Source of the DNA: Plotosus lineatus
Lineage: Eukaryota > Chordata > Actinopteri > Siluriformes > Plotosidae
DNA: 64,000 bases
Assembly (NCBI GenBank): GCA_024760905.1
Contig: CM045733.1
Coordinates: forward strand, 69,477,001 to 69,541,000
Direction: 5' to 3'
Made by a program: the position numbers and the translations under genes. Below are positions 1 through 24,536 of this stretch, one piece after another. Under the pieces are notes generated by a model. That model was not told where the DNA came from and did no database searches. It was given only the letters and a program-made list of their open reading frames with translations. Position 1 is the stretch's first letter. The number at the start of each line of letters is the position of its first letter.

Positions 1-103
1 ATTGCTATGTATTATTGTATTATTGCTTCATGAATGACTCTTGCTTTTATAGTCTACTTTACATCAGTGAAGGTCAATTTATTCAAACTGATTTTACCCT
101 GGT

Positions 104-121
104 AATTTAATAGTTTGCTTC
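104..121. repeat. Target site duplication, left copy (pairs with 1771-1788)
   Basis: AATTTAATAGTTTGCTTC occurs identically immediately before and after the LINE at 122-1770, the signature of target-primed reverse transcription. Confidence 0.9.
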
Positions 122-1770
122 TATGCAGCCGGGGGGCCCACAAGCCAGTTTTTTCTCACGCCGGTCCGAAGCCCGGATAAATGCAGAGGATTGTGTCAGG
201 AACGGCATCCGACGTAAAATATGTGCCAAAACTTCCAATGTGAGTCATAAAAACGAATTTCATATCGGATCGGTCGAGGTCCAGGTTAACAATGACCGCC
301 ATCAGTGCTGTTAATCTGCAGGGTGCTGGTGGAAACTGGGCTAATGTTGGTCGAAGAAGGAGCAGTGGGAGGCGTGTCCGTAGACAGAGAGAGACGAGGA
401 AAGGCATGAGTCTAGGACTGAGAGTGGGGACTTTGAATGTTGGAACTATGACAGGAAAAGGTAGAGAGCTGGCTGACATGATGCAGAGGAGGAAGGTGGA
501 CATACTGTGTTTTCAGGAGACCAGGTGGAAAGGTAGCAAGGCGAGAAGCTTAGGAGCAGGTTTAAACTGTTTTATCATGGTGTGGATGGGAAGAGAAATG
601 GAGTAGGAGTCATCTTGTAGGAGGAGTTTGTCAGGAATGTTCTAGAAGTGAAGAGTGTCAGACAGAGTGATGAGTCTCAAGTTAGAAATTGAAGGTGTGA
701 TGTTCAATGTTGTTAGTGCTTATGCAACACAGGCAGGATGTGAGCTAGAAGAGAAGGAGAGATTCTGGAGTGAGTTAGATAAAGTGATGCAGAATACCCC
801 CAGAGGTGAAAGAGTGGTCAATGGTGCAGACTTCAATGGACATGTTGGTGCAGGCAATAGAGGGGACGAGGAAGTGATGGGCAGGTTTGTTTTCCAGGAC
901 AGGGACACAGAAGGACAGATGAGCCCCTTCTTGTTTGCTATGGTGATGGACGATCTGACAGACGAGGTTAGACAAGAATCTTCATGGACTATGATGTTTG
1001 CAGATGACATTGTGATCTGTAGTGAGAGCAGAGAACAAGTGCAGTAGAGAGGTGGAGGTATGCCCTGGAAAAGAGAGGAATGAAGGTTAGCCTCAGTAAG
1101 ACACAATACATGTATGTGAACGACAAGGACCCAAGAGGAACGGTGAGGTTACAGGGATGAAGAAGGTGGAGGATTTTAAGTACTTAGGCTCAACAATCCA
1201 CAGCAATGGAGAGTGTGGAAAAGAGGTGAAGAAGCGTGTGCAGGCTGGTTGGAATGGTTGGAGAAAAGTGTCCGGTGTGATGTGCGATAGGAGAGTATCG
1301 GCAAGAATGAAAGGAAAAGTGTACAAGACGGTGTTGAGGCCAGCGATGTTGTATGGTTTAGAAACAGTGGCGCTGAAGAAAAGACAGGAGGCAGAGCTGG
1401 AGGTAGCAGAGATGAAAATGTTGAGGTTCTCTTTGGGAGTAACAAGGATGGATAGGATCAGGAATGAGTCCATCAGAGGGACAGCACATGTAAGAGGTTT
1501 TGGTGACAAAGTCAGAGAGGCTAGATTGAGATGGTTTGGACATGTACAGAGGAGGGATAGTGAGTATATTGGTAGTAGGATGCTGAGGTTGGAACTACCA
1601 GACAGAAGATCCGAGAGGAAGAAGGCCAACGAGAAGATTTATGGATGTGGTGAAGGAGGACATGAAGATAGTTGGTGTAAGAGAAGAAGATGCAGAGGAT
1701 AGGGTTAGACGGAGGCAGATGATTCGCTGTGGTGACCCCTGAAGGGAAAAGCCGAAAAGAAAAGAAGAAG
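122..1770 (+). mobile_element. RTE-type LINE, internally deleted, with 18-bp target site duplication
   Basis: Perfect 18-bp direct repeats (AATTTAATAGTTTGCTTC) at 104-121 and 1771-1788 bound the element. From about 415 it encodes an endonuclease N part (RVGTLNVGTM, QETRWKG), broken by a frameshift near 570-600, then the GADFNGHVG endonuclease motif at about 835. At about 915-924 the frame jumps straight to reverse transcriptase sequence (SPFLFAMVMD, then FADDIVICSES), so the middle of the polyprotein is missing. A second break follows near 1045. The C-terminal part runs 1157-1702 (FKYLGSTIHSNGECG, LRWFGHVQRRDSEYIG). The 3' end is GTGGTGACCCCTGAAGGGAA followed by a GAAAAG/AAG-rich tail. RTE clade membership is from memory of similar fish elements. 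Confidence 0.88.
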
Positions 1771-2288
1771 AATTTAATAGTTTGCTTCAGGAGTGGTTTT
1801 ATTTATTCCATCAAAATAGTATGTATTAACATACATGCTAAAGCAGTCATACCATGATGAAAATAAGCAGAATATTTCATATGAACATGATCTGAGGTGT
1901 TGTATGATTTTCTGCATGATTGACTCATTACATATTTGTATGGGAGTGTAGATGTTCAGGCATTATTAATAAAGGGCTGTGTAAGTACTCAAGAGTACTA
2001 GTTTCAGTTCTGATATTAAAAGTTAAACGGGAGGAAGTTAGCAAGCATCTAGTGTCTCATATCCTTTACACATTTTTCAACTTTATTAAGCAGCTGTCGC
2101 TCATCTGGCTTTGCTGAAATATATAAGTGTGGCATCAGCATAACGATGAAAGACTACGAATGATATTACCCAAAGGGAGCATGTACAGAGAAAAAAGCAA
2201 CGTCATCATGATAACTTTCCAATGCAACTTTACCCAAGTTCATCAATTTGTTTAAAGTTTCATGCTGGACTTTCATAAGAGGCCAAGA

Positions 2289-2558
2289 CAGTGATGCCCC
2301 CCCCCCACACACCCCCCGTGCAGCTAACTGGGTTATCAAAGGCCGACCATGTCTCTCACTGTCTATGGTGAGAGGTTCATATAAAGGAACCATTGCTGAC
2401 TTTCGACAAGAGTAGCTGCAAAGCCGTCAGCGTGTTTCTGACCTGCGATGGCCTGGCAAGCTGTCCAGGGTGTACCCTGCCCTCGCCCGGAGTCTGCTGG
2501 GATGGGTGCCAGCCTCCTCGCAACCCTAATTAGGATTAAGGGGTTACAGAAAATGAAC
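2289..2558 (+). mobile_element. SINE, head-1 body with L2-type tail, 5'-truncated
   Basis: The body contains GTGCAGCTAACTGGGTTATC and ACCATTGCTGACTTTCGACA, then switches to the tail containing GGCCTGGCAAGCTGTCCAGG and ending CCTAATTAGGATTAAGGGGT. The tRNA-like head is missing. Confidence 0.75.
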
Positions 2559-2904
2559 TTTCACAAGATTCCACTGGTGTATTTCATTGTCTTTTCTTTT
2601 TCCAACACAGTAACTGTACATTTGAGGGAAATGCAAATCCAAACGACAACATTCAATGGATGTATAGCAAAAACAAAAGAGCTGACCTTGCTGTTTATGT
2701 CCAAGTTACTATATAAGGGACTGTAAACTGCTTACTTATGTTTACCCCTGCCAAATAAGTTCTGTTTTTGTACAGGTTTATGTGTAATTGCAGAATTAGG
2801 CAATTAAAAATGTAATTTTAAAAATTAAAAGTTGCGTGATTTTTCATTAAATTTGGAGAAGGATGGCTTCATTAAAGGGCAGCATGGTAGTGCAGTGGTT
2901 AGTA

Positions 2905-3128
2905 CAGGGGTGGGCAATCTTACATTACTGTTTAAGACTTAAAGCAAGGTGATCTCACCAAGATGGCTCCACTTCAGAATTGAAACAGTATTGTCCAATC
3001 TAGTTTTTTTTTCTTTTCTTTTGATGATCAGTGATTGGTGTAAACAGGTGGAAGGTGTGGCTATTGTTTGGTTGAAGTGAAAACCTGCACCCACACCGGC
3101 CCTTTGCGGATAAGATTGCCTACCCCTG
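2905..3128 (+). mobile_element. hAT-like MITE, 224 bp, 8-bp target duplication
   Basis: The termini CAGGGGTGGGCAATCTTA (2905-2922) and TAAGATTGCCTACCCCTG (3111-3128) are inverted repeats matching at 17 of 18 bases. They are flanked by the 8-bp duplication GGTTAGTA (2897-2904 and 3129-3136). The 8-bp duplication and CAGGGG ends are hAT hallmarks. There is no transposase. Confidence 0.88.
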
Positions 3129-3227
3129 GGTTAGTATGTCTCACAGCAAGAAGGCCTGGTTTCGATTCCGGGCCTCGGCTGTTTCTGTGTGAAGTTTGCA
3201 TGCTCTCCCTGTGCTTCCAGATCAGCC

Positions 3228-3279
<52 letters not shown>
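3228..3279 (+). repeat. (TG)n microsatellite
   Basis: About 25 TG units inside the SINE at 2877-3398. Confidence 0.95.
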
Positions 3280-3280
<1 letters not shown>

Positions 3281-3610
3281 CTGTAATGGTCTGGTGAACC
3301 GTTCAGGGTGTACCCGTACCTTCACCCGAAGTCAGCTGAGATGGGTTCCCACCTCCCCATGGATTAAACGACTTGGAAAATAAATGAATGAATGAAGACT
3401 TAATTCGATTTTGGGGATGATCCAGATCAAAGTCTGAAATCAGGAATTTTTTTTCAAGTATTTTTGTCTTACATTGCAAAATAGAATGTTTTTTGGAATA
3501 GTGACATTATTTGTAGGGACTGCAGGGGGTGCTGTGTACTTTCTGTTACCTTTTTTGGCTTGTCACAGGTTTGCACTCTCCCAGTTTTTTACTAGTCTTT
3601 TTACTTGCAG

Positions 3611-16734
<13,124 letters not shown>

Positions 16735-16975
16735 CCGCTCACCGTGTGGTCCCTGAACTTTGATTTCTGTCTGAGAAGGCAATGGACGAGTGCAATGATT
16801 TGCCACTTTGGAAAAATGGAGACACATGAGCGTAGTATTAAAACGTCCTTAATATTCCAAATGCACAGTAAATTAGGTTTATCATAAGTACTATTAGTAT
16901 TATTCTGACAACATTTTTAATACCGAAGTCGTGCCAAAAAGGAAATACAGAAATAAAACGAGACTAAGACTGCGT
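16735..16975 (+). other. PSD2: PSD2 3' UTR, proximal part with possible polyadenylation signal
   Basis: This follows the PSD2 stop. An AATAAA at 16952-16957 with GT-rich sequence 20-30 bases downstream is a plausible early cleavage site. Further AATAAA-like sites (near 18107 and 18600) mean a longer UTR cannot be excluded. Confidence 0.35.
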
Positions 16976-17746
16976 TAGAGGAATGTGTTTACGTCACATG
17001 ACTTGAGTCAGTTTTGACAGCACATGGCAGGTTCCTGTGAGGGTAAACGAGATGCACTATGATCCCAAGGCTGATTTTCACTGTGATGTCTGGAGAACAT
17101 TGACTGCAGCATCACGGGGCACTTTTTTTTTTTTTTTTCCTGATGTCACTATGAAGTAACCGTGACATCATTACACGTTTCTGGAGTGTATTCTTTTCAA
17201 GGCGGTGGCATAGAGTGATGGTGTCATGCCACATTTCAACAATGAACCCGTAATACGTTCATGGTGACATCTCAGTGTTTGATTTGTCCACACATAGAAT
17301 TTGGCTTCCTGACTGGATTTCCTTTTTCTTCCTTCTTGAAAATTTTTTTTTTGTTTGTTTTGCGTGACATGTAGCATTTGGCTTATTCGCGAGGCCTTTT
17401 CGATGTCTCAGCCTCAGTAGCTGTTTTAAGGGCTCTGTCACATGCTGAGGTCTTTGTTCAGATTCATATGAGCGGTCTACAGTATGATGCAAATGTCCCC
17501 ATTATTTATTACGTCATATTTATTTATTGTAAAGTTTCTTTGCCGAGCCGTTGCAAAGGACTCCGGCACTTGTATCATCGAAAGCAATTTATCTCAGTTG
17601 ATTCTATATATAATCTCAGTTCTTTTTCAATAGCGCTACCTGTTTGTGGTGGTGGTGGTAGAGAACCCAATGTAAGGTTCCTGTTCATGGTATCATAAAA
17701 GAAGACAGGGTATGTAATTGAAACCAGGAACAGAAAGAAATGGAAA

Positions 17747-17779
<33 letters not shown>

Positions 17780-18725
17780 CAGTGAAAGAAGCAGAGTAAA
17801 AGTAAACAGATTGAAAGGAATACTGCAGTGTTGAACCTTATCTCTGTAGCATATGTATGCTTACCACAGACAAAAGCTTCAGCTATTTTTTTTTTTTTTT
17901 TTTCTGTACTGAGGCTCAGTTCTGATGGCTTTGAACTACTGATTAGACGATTCTGACTTCAAATCATTACACAGCATCACACCAACAGCTGTGCTATGAA
18001 ACAAAGTGACTCATTAATTTCCAATGAGAGCTGGAATTTTCCAGATAGGATGCAAAGCAACCATTAGTGACACAGAGTGAAGGGGTGAGCAGAGTTTGCT
18101 TGAAATAATAAACAAAGCAGTTTGGCCACTGATAGGAAGTTTCTGCTTCCACATTCCTGCTCTTACTCATGACTTCTGAGCCGTGTTGTTGTTTTTGCAG
18201 GGCTGAAGTGCTTCTTTCTTCCTAAATAGAACAGCACCAGTGTTTTCACCTTCGTGTTTCAGTACATCAAACTATGTAAAGTTGTCATATAGTCAGCAGA
18301 AATCATGAATATTTTAGCATCATTGTGACACTAGTAGACAGTGATGCACTCAACGCACTGCACAGATGCCATTTGTGCCAATGCATCCTCCTTCCGATTT
18401 TATTTTTAGTACAGGAAGACATCTGATTTGTTCTAAAATGAAAGATCTTTTTGTACCTGCTGTAAGCGCTTGTACAGATATGATCCTTGTGTGGATATTG
18501 CAGTGTTTTTGCTCTTGTCACCCCCACCACCACCACCACCACCACCACACACACACACACACACAAGGATGAACATGGAAACCAAAACTTCACAAAATAA
18601 GAATAAACTTTATTACTATGACAACAGTAAATGGGGTCAATGTCAAGCGTGAACCCTTGAAATGTGTCAACCATGCATGATCTTAAAACCCCAAACGGAG
18701 AGGTGTATGTTTTTCCTGATCTAAT
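16976..18725. other. PSD2 distal 3' UTR or intergenic sequence
   Basis: Mostly unique, with short T-runs, a (TG)n at 17746-17771 and (CCA)n(CA)n at 18521-18565. AATAAA-like sites near 18107 and 18600 leave room for a longer PSD2 transcript. No coding exon was seen. Confidence 0.4.
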
Positions 18726-18936
18726 TAATTCATTCATTCTTTTATTATCTGAACTGATTAATCCTAGTTAGGGTGATGGGGTGGATGGGGTGGCTGGTCG
18801 ACTCTGAGAAAGGGCAGAGTACACAATGGACACAGCTCGTCAGGCCATTGCAGGGCAGAAACATGTGGCAATCCAATGACCCCCTGACCTACCGATCAGT
18901 AATCCAGCACCCTATTACTGAGTCTCCACTGCCCCG
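18726..18936 (-). mobile_element. SINE, head 1 with L2-type tail, internally deleted
   Basis: It starts TTAATCCTAGTTAGGGTGAT and keeps CAGGCCATTGCAGGGCAGAA, then jumps to the head region (CAGTAATCCAGCACCCTATT) with the body missing. Confidence 0.6.
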
Positions 18937-19224
18937 CCTTATCCAATTGGTTAATTTTATTTTGTCTCCTTTCACTGCCATTAATTGTTGTTCTGCTCCT
19001 TAAGATCATCCGTTAATCTCAGGGCTAATAGGACAGTGTAAGGTCAGTTTGTCGATAATTGAGCCAACTGCTTCCCTCTCTATTGTTGATGTATAATTTC
19101 TCCTCAAGTACAATCTGTCATCTGTCAGAGGTTTAGCCTGTTAAATCTGTCTGCATAGGCCTTTTAAAAATGAAACCTATAAAACAGAATTATTGGAACC
19201 TCGATAAGGTGAAGTCTTGGTCTT

Positions 19225-19475
19225 CTACAGCCGAGTCTACTGGCTTGTCTGGGTGGAGATTGTCTCTGGTTTTCTTGGTGATTAGGAGTTCGACTTCTCC
19301 TGGATGGAACTCTAGTCTATCGCAGGTTCCCAGTATTTTATACTGCTGGGGAGGGGGACAAAGCATACTTGTGGTTAAGACCCTGCACGGAGATCATAGC
19401 ACAGTGAGATTCTAACAGGGATTCGAATCCATGATCTCGCACTAAGATTTCAGACCATTGGATGATGTCAGGCTA
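19225..19475 (-). mobile_element. SINE with a third tRNA-like head, degraded
   Basis: It shares GTTCGACTTCTCCTGGATGG, ATTTTATACTGCTGGG and GGGATTCGAATCC (reversed B box) with the better copy at 49195-49477. Confidence 0.55.
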
Positions 19476-19649
19476 ACAAAGATGAGCTTAAAAGCTCTTA
19501 TTGTCTTTTTATATTTTATCCAGTGAATAGTCGAGTGTGTTGGCCCTACGATGGACTGTTGAGTAGTTTAGGCTGTTCTCTGCCTTTGTCCTTTGTTGGT
19601 TGTGATAAGATTCAGCCTACTCGCAGTCAGGATTAAAAGGTTTGGCAAA

Positions 19650-21198
19650 TGACCGTGAAGTATTTTCTCCAAATGGACTGAGAGTATTTCCATTCCCAGA
19701 TGCTTTTCCTTTCAGGTTTTTCATTTGTATGTGCTTTGTCAGTGCTGCTTATCCTGAGTGCTTTCTGGGGGGAAAGTAATCGAAAAGATAAATTAAACAG
19801 CTAGATGTAAATATCACTGACATCAGAAATAATGTAAAATATAAATGTTTAACCAACCCAGCATCTGCCCATCAGTTATTTTATCTTATTTTCTTTGAGT
19901 CGCTGAGCTTTGGGTTCATTTCTTGTCCCTGGTACTTACACATATGCTACAGATGTAGTCAATGGAGACTATCGTATAAAAAAAAATACATTGGAGTATT
20001 CTTTTAAAGTCAAAGTTCAACAGTGAAGGCTTTACACGCTTGAAAGTGACACAGGATTTGTCTTCTTACGATGGACCAAAAGAAGCTTTCCCAATAAAAC
20101 TGACTCGAGCCTGAAGCAGCAGGACTGCCAATTCAGACCAAGATATCTATTCATATCTGCATCACGCACTGTAGCTTAATGGACTAAATAAATCAAATCT
20201 GTTCAAACGCATTATTATGCTGTAAATCAGTACCGTGAGATGGGATCAGTGTTATGTTTTGTGGAAGAGGACTGCTCATGGCACTATGTCTATGCTTATC
20301 TCTTCAGCAGCAGCACAGTCAACCCCCGGTGTCTCCACCCACATGCCCATGGTACGGACTTTGAGTGTTTGAGCAAGTACAAGTAGATTTTTCTAGTGCA
20401 GTTTTGACGCATGATGACAGTGAGAGTGAGAAAATGAGCTTGTGGCTCGTGCACTGCTATTATATATCTAAAATAACAAAGAGCTGCAATTTTATACCCT
20501 CTTTAGTAACTGCTTTCATAAACTGACTTCCCTATACTTGTCGCTTTGGCTGTTGTGCTAACTATGATTTTCCCCAATGTTTAGGGTAGAACACAAATGC
20601 TGTTGTAATAAAAAAAGATTGTGATGATTATTTTATAATTTCTCCTGCTCCATTGGGATATTTCTATATAACCCGGCCAAAAAAAAAAAAACAAAAACAA
20701 AAAAAAACAAACAAACAAAAAACTAATTAATCAGCAACATTAATAGGGAAATAAAATGAAGCAGCTGATGACCTGAATGTACTGAATGAGCAGGTTATCA
20801 CATCAACGGACTTTTTGTTCCCTGATGGCACGGATAACAAATGGGGTCTCAAACAATGAAAAAGTAATTCAGGGAGCATGAGGAATCATTTTCACATATG
20901 TATTGGCACTCCAGAGTCCGGACCTTAACCTTATTGAAAAGTTTCAGGATTTTATGGAGACTTTGTGGTGTGGTTCAACTTTTCCTTCATCAATTCAATA
21001 CATCAATGATAAATGAACCCAACACTGCATGGAAATAGAGATTATACTGCTTAAGTTTGCTGAAACAATGAGATGACAATCACATGCCATAAACAGGGAT
21101 AAAGGCAGCGCGACAACATATTTGTGTGTACAACTCTTAGCCAGGCACTGTACAATGAACTTGGTCCTATGCTGTAGGCTACAGTAGGTATAATTCAG
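19650..21198. other. Intergenic, no recognised feature
   Basis: AT-rich single-copy-looking sequence with an A-rich run at 20682-20721. Nothing coding was seen. Confidence 0.5.
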
Positions 21199-21427
21199 TT
21201 CATTTTTGGTAACCACTTAATCCTAATTAGGTTTGCAGGGATGCTGGCGCCCATCCCAGCCAACTCCGGGCGAGGGCAGAGTACACCCTGGACAGCTCGC
21301 CAGGCCATCGCAGGGTGGAAACACGTTGACGGCTTTGTAGCTACTCTTGTCGAAAGTCAGCAATGGTTCTCCTACACGAACCTCACACCATAGACAGTGA
21401 GAGACACGGCCGGCCTTTGATAACCGA
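21199..21427 (-). mobile_element. SINE, head-1 body with L2-type tail, left arm of a head-to-head pair
   Basis: It reads CCACTTAATCCTAATTAGGT through TACACCCTGGACAGCTCGCC and GAAAGTCAGCAATGGTTCTC, and stops inside the body at GGCCGGCCTTTGATAACC. The next element starts a few bases later in the opposite direction. Confidence 0.78.
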
Positions 21428-21642
21428 ACATCTATGGTGAGAGGTTCATGTAAAAGAACCATTGCTGACTTTTGTAAAGAGTAGCTGCAACACCGTCAGC
21501 GTGTTTCTGTCCCTTGCTAAAGGATTGTGTCAGGAAGGGCAGCCGACGTGAAAACCTATGCCAAATCAAATGTGCGAATCAGATGATTCCCTGTGGCGAC
21601 TCTCGAGAAAAAGGGGAAAAGCCGAAAGAGAAGGAGAAGAGG
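21428..21642 (+). mobile_element. SINE, head-1 body with RTE-type tail, right arm of a head-to-head pair
   Basis: It starts inside the body at TCTATGGTGAGAGGTTCATG and continues through AGGATTGTGTCAGGAAGGGC to GGGGAAAAGCCGAAAGAGAA. Both arms share the body, so 21345-21427 and 21430-21497 form inverted repeats. Confidence 0.78.
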
Positions 21643-22199
21643 ATTCCCTTGCACATGGAGTCAGATCAGTGCTTCGCAATTGTTTTCTGTGGCGCCCCCT
21701 CTAGGAAGAAAAAAAACATTTCACGCCCCTCCACCGCCCTGCGAGCAACTATTAATAGTATTATTGGTCTATAAAATTCTTATTTGTATACCTCTGCATA
21801 ACATTGTATCTTTCTTAACGTTAAAAACAAAAAACAAAAAAAACGTACGAAATATAGTTTAACTTACAAGAAATTAAAAACTTCATTAACATTATTTGCT
21901 TAATCTATAACAGAATAGACTTAAAGTGCAGCAATGTGCCTGAAATTTAAAAAAGAAATACAGCCTCATTTAAACTCATTCAACTTACTTATGTCTTAAT
22001 ATCTCCGTCTCTCTCCACCTTTCTCTTCGTTTCTGTGAGAAATTTTTCCGTGAGAGGTTGTTTACTGCACTTTATATCGTTGGCTCGGGCGAAAACCCAG
22101 TCGACACCATAGCACAACAATGAGAGCGCCACTGCCAACTACTGGAGTGGAGGTGCAATTACACTTAATTTTCGTACACTACTGTATTCCAAAAAACAC

Positions 22200-22542
22200 A
22201 GTGGTGGTCTAGTGGTATAGGGCGCTGGATTGCTGATCCAAAGGTTGGGGGTTCAAGTCCCACTCTCCACAAGGTTGTCACTGTCCCCCCGCAGTGCAGC
22301 AAACTGGGTTATCAAAGGCGGGCCATGTCACTGTCTATGGTGAGAGGCATGTAAAAGAACCATTGCTGACTTTCGTAAAGAGGAGCTGCAAAGTCGTCAG
22401 CGTGTTTCTGTCCCTTGCTAAAAAAAGGGTTGTGACAGGAAGGGCATCCGACGTAAAAATCTCTGCCAAAATCAAACGTGCGAATCAGATGATTCGCTGT
22501 GGCGACTCCCGAATAAAAGGGAAAAAGCCGAAAGGAAGACAG
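22200..22542 (+). mobile_element. Full-length SINE, head 1 with RTE-type tail, about 19-bp target duplication
   Basis: The tRNA-like head has a TGGTCTAGTGGTA A box and a GGTTCAAGTCC B box. The body (CAGCAAACTGGGTTATCAAA) is followed by GGGTTGTGACAGGAAGGGCA (like the 5' region of the LINE at 186-236) and GATGATTCGCTGTGGCGACT with AAAAAGCCGAAAGG (like its 3' end). Flanking repeats ACTGTATTCC(A)6CAC at 22181-22199 and ACTGTATTCC(A)7CAC at 22543-22562 are a target duplication with one A indel. This is the best copy in the window. Confidence 0.9.
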
Positions 22543-23002
22543 ACTGTATTCCAAAAAAACACGTTCCCCAGGGAATCACACAGCGCCCCCTGGCATCATT
22601 TCGCACCCACCAAATTGTGTGTGTGTGTGTGGGGGGGGGCACATCCCACTATTTGAGAAGTACAGAGTCAGATCAATAGAGACGGACATTAGAAGTCTTC
22701 CTGGATCTTCACCTTCTCTCAGCCATGCCCCTTAAAGAGACAGCGCATTAGAGTGTTCATTACACAACGGAGATCATTAACTCTTTAGGAGCTGTATCAG
22801 TGTAACTTTAAATTCAAGAAGGTTAATCCGAGGTCTCAGGGGACACTTGTAGCAGTGCTTTATCCCTGTATTTGGACATAAAGCCCGGACTGTTGACACC
22901 AATATCTATCGGTTGAAGTTCTTTGGTTAATCCACCGGAATGATGGTAAGCTTTGAATTAGTTTGCTTCACTTGGGTTTTGACGGTGTCAAGTGAGATGG
23001 AG

Positions 23003-23109
23003 CCCAGGCTACATCCACACACAAGGCGCACCAGTTTATAAGGCGCAACGGCGGCTTTTGTGGGGACTGAAGGCTTTTACGTGCGCCTTATGGTCATGAA
23101 AATATGGTA
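23003..23109 (-). mobile_element. Fragment of a small TIR DNA transposon
   Basis: It contains AAGGCGCACCAGTTTATAAG and ends GCGCCTTATGGTCATGAAAA then TATGGTA. This resembles the ACCGTATTTTC...TATAAGGCGCACC terminus common in fish MITEs. Superfamily not assigned. Confidence 0.4.
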
Positions 23110-23191
23110 TATACTTTGCATGTACAGCTTGTTGCAAATGTTTTGAGCATGTGTTCCGCATAGATGAAGTGAATGGGAAGATAAACTATGG

Positions 23192-23562
23192 ATGGCACAG
23201 TGATGTAGTGGTGAGCACGTCTGCCTCACAGCAAACGTGTTATTTGTTAGAGTCCCAGGCTGCATGGAGTTTGTATGTTGTCCACGTGCTTGCATGGGTT
23301 TCCTCTGGGTACTCCGGTTTCTTTCCATGGTCCAAAGGCATGCACGTTAGTAAACATTGCCGTTCCAGATTGTCCCTGGTGTGAATGTGCGTGTGAAGGG
23401 TTGTAAGCGTTAGATCCGGAATGTCCTGGTGAGCTGTTTAACGGGTACTCCATCTTCGCTCAGTATTATCTGAGAAAGGCTTCAGCCTCTTTGATGACTC
23501 TATGATGATTTTATTAGAACTAAACGGTTCGGCAAAGGAGTGAGTGAGTGAGTGAGTGAGCG
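23192..23562 (+). mobile_element. SINE, head 2 with L2-type tail
   Basis: Head GATGGCACAGTGATGTAGTG is followed by GTCTGCCTCACAGCAA, GGAGTTTGTATGTTGTCC and GGTACTCCGGTTTC, and the tail has GGTGAGCTGTTTAACGGGTA. It ends in a (GAGT)n run. Confidence 0.7.
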
Positions 23563-23651
23563 ATGAACTGGGAGAGTTGTTTTGCTATACATTATGTTTC
23601 AACTAATCCCTGGGGTGCGGGTAGTGACGTGGAAGTTTTAATAAAAAGTTG

Positions 23652-23975
23652 GATGGCATGGTGTTGCAGTGGTTAGCATGTCCGCCTCGCAGCAGGAAGG
23701 CCAGGATTCAATTTGCATGTTCACACTGTGCTTGTGTGGGTTTCCTACAGGCACTCCAGTTCCCTCCCACAGTATAAAAGTGTGCACAGTAGGCTGATTA
23801 GGTGTTCCAATTTGCCCCTTAGGCATGAGTGTGCTTGGTAGTATGTGTGTTGGCCCTGCGATGGCCTGGTGAGCTGCTCAGGGTGTACCTTGCCTTTGCC
23901 CAGAGTTGCCTGAGATGGGTGCCAGCCTCCCCACAACCCTAATTATGAATAAGTGGCTTAAAAAAAAAAAAGTGA
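23652..23975 (+). mobile_element. SINE, head 2 with L2-type tail
   Basis: GGATGGCATGGTGTTGCAGT begins the head, CGCCTCGCAGCAGGAAGG follows, and the tail reads GCGATGGCCTGGTGAGCTGC and CAACCCTAATTATGAATAAG before a poly-A. It lies about 90 bases after another copy in the same direction. Confidence 0.75.
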
Positions 23976-24309
23976 ACGAATTAAAAAATAAACAAACAAA
24001 CAAAAAACCTATTAAACCTGGCTATTAATAAGACATTGAACAAAAATGAAATGAAAAAGCAAGGTGCTTTCTGCGTGCTGCAGTACTATGCTCTGATGAT
24101 TAATGCATCTTATAAAAAGTGACTGAAAGGGAAATGGTACTGCGCCACTGTGAATATGGACACAATACATCATCACACCACACAGTATTTATGATCACTA
24201 TATCGTTAAATCACGATGTGTTCTGAAGCCCCCACACAAAATGAAGAACACAAGACGAAATACAGTGGGTATCGAAAAGAATCTCCCTCTTGCTGTACGG
24301 CTTGAAATG

Positions 24310-24316
24310 AACGCAC

Positions 24317-24361
<45 letters not shown>

Positions 24362-24371
24362 GAGAGAGAGA
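24310..24371 (+). repeat. (CA)n(GA)n microsatellite
   Basis: About 22 CA units followed by AGAGAG. Confidence 0.9.
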
Positions 24372-24536
24372 ATATTTTACAGTTGTCTTAGTCACTGCAG
24401 CTTATAACCACCAAGTGGCAGAACCTTAAGAAAATTAGACTCAAAATCACAGATATATTTAATAAATCACCACGCTCATCAATTTCAGCAAACAACTCAA
24501 GTTATACTTGACTTCCACCCATAGAATATTTCATTT

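Larger units (their letters stand above)
2877..3398 (+). mobile_element. SINE, head 2 with L2-type tail, split by a hAT-like MITE
   Basis: The head GGCAGCATGGTAGTGCAGTG is interrupted at 2905 and resumes at 3129 with CTCACAGCAAGAAGGCCTGG and the B-box-like TTTCGATTCC. The body contains a (TG)n expansion (3230-3279), and the tail ends AATAAATGAATGAATGAAG. Confidence 0.8.

Noticed and set aside
1157..1702. 181-codon open frame as a possible host gene
   Set aside because: It is the C-terminal piece of the LINE reverse transcriptase and lies within the target-duplication-bounded element.
1789..3610. An earlier PSD2 Sec7 exon carrying the catalytic glutamate motif
   Set aside because: All frames were read between the LINE and the exon at 3611; only SINE, MITE and unique non-coding sequence was found.
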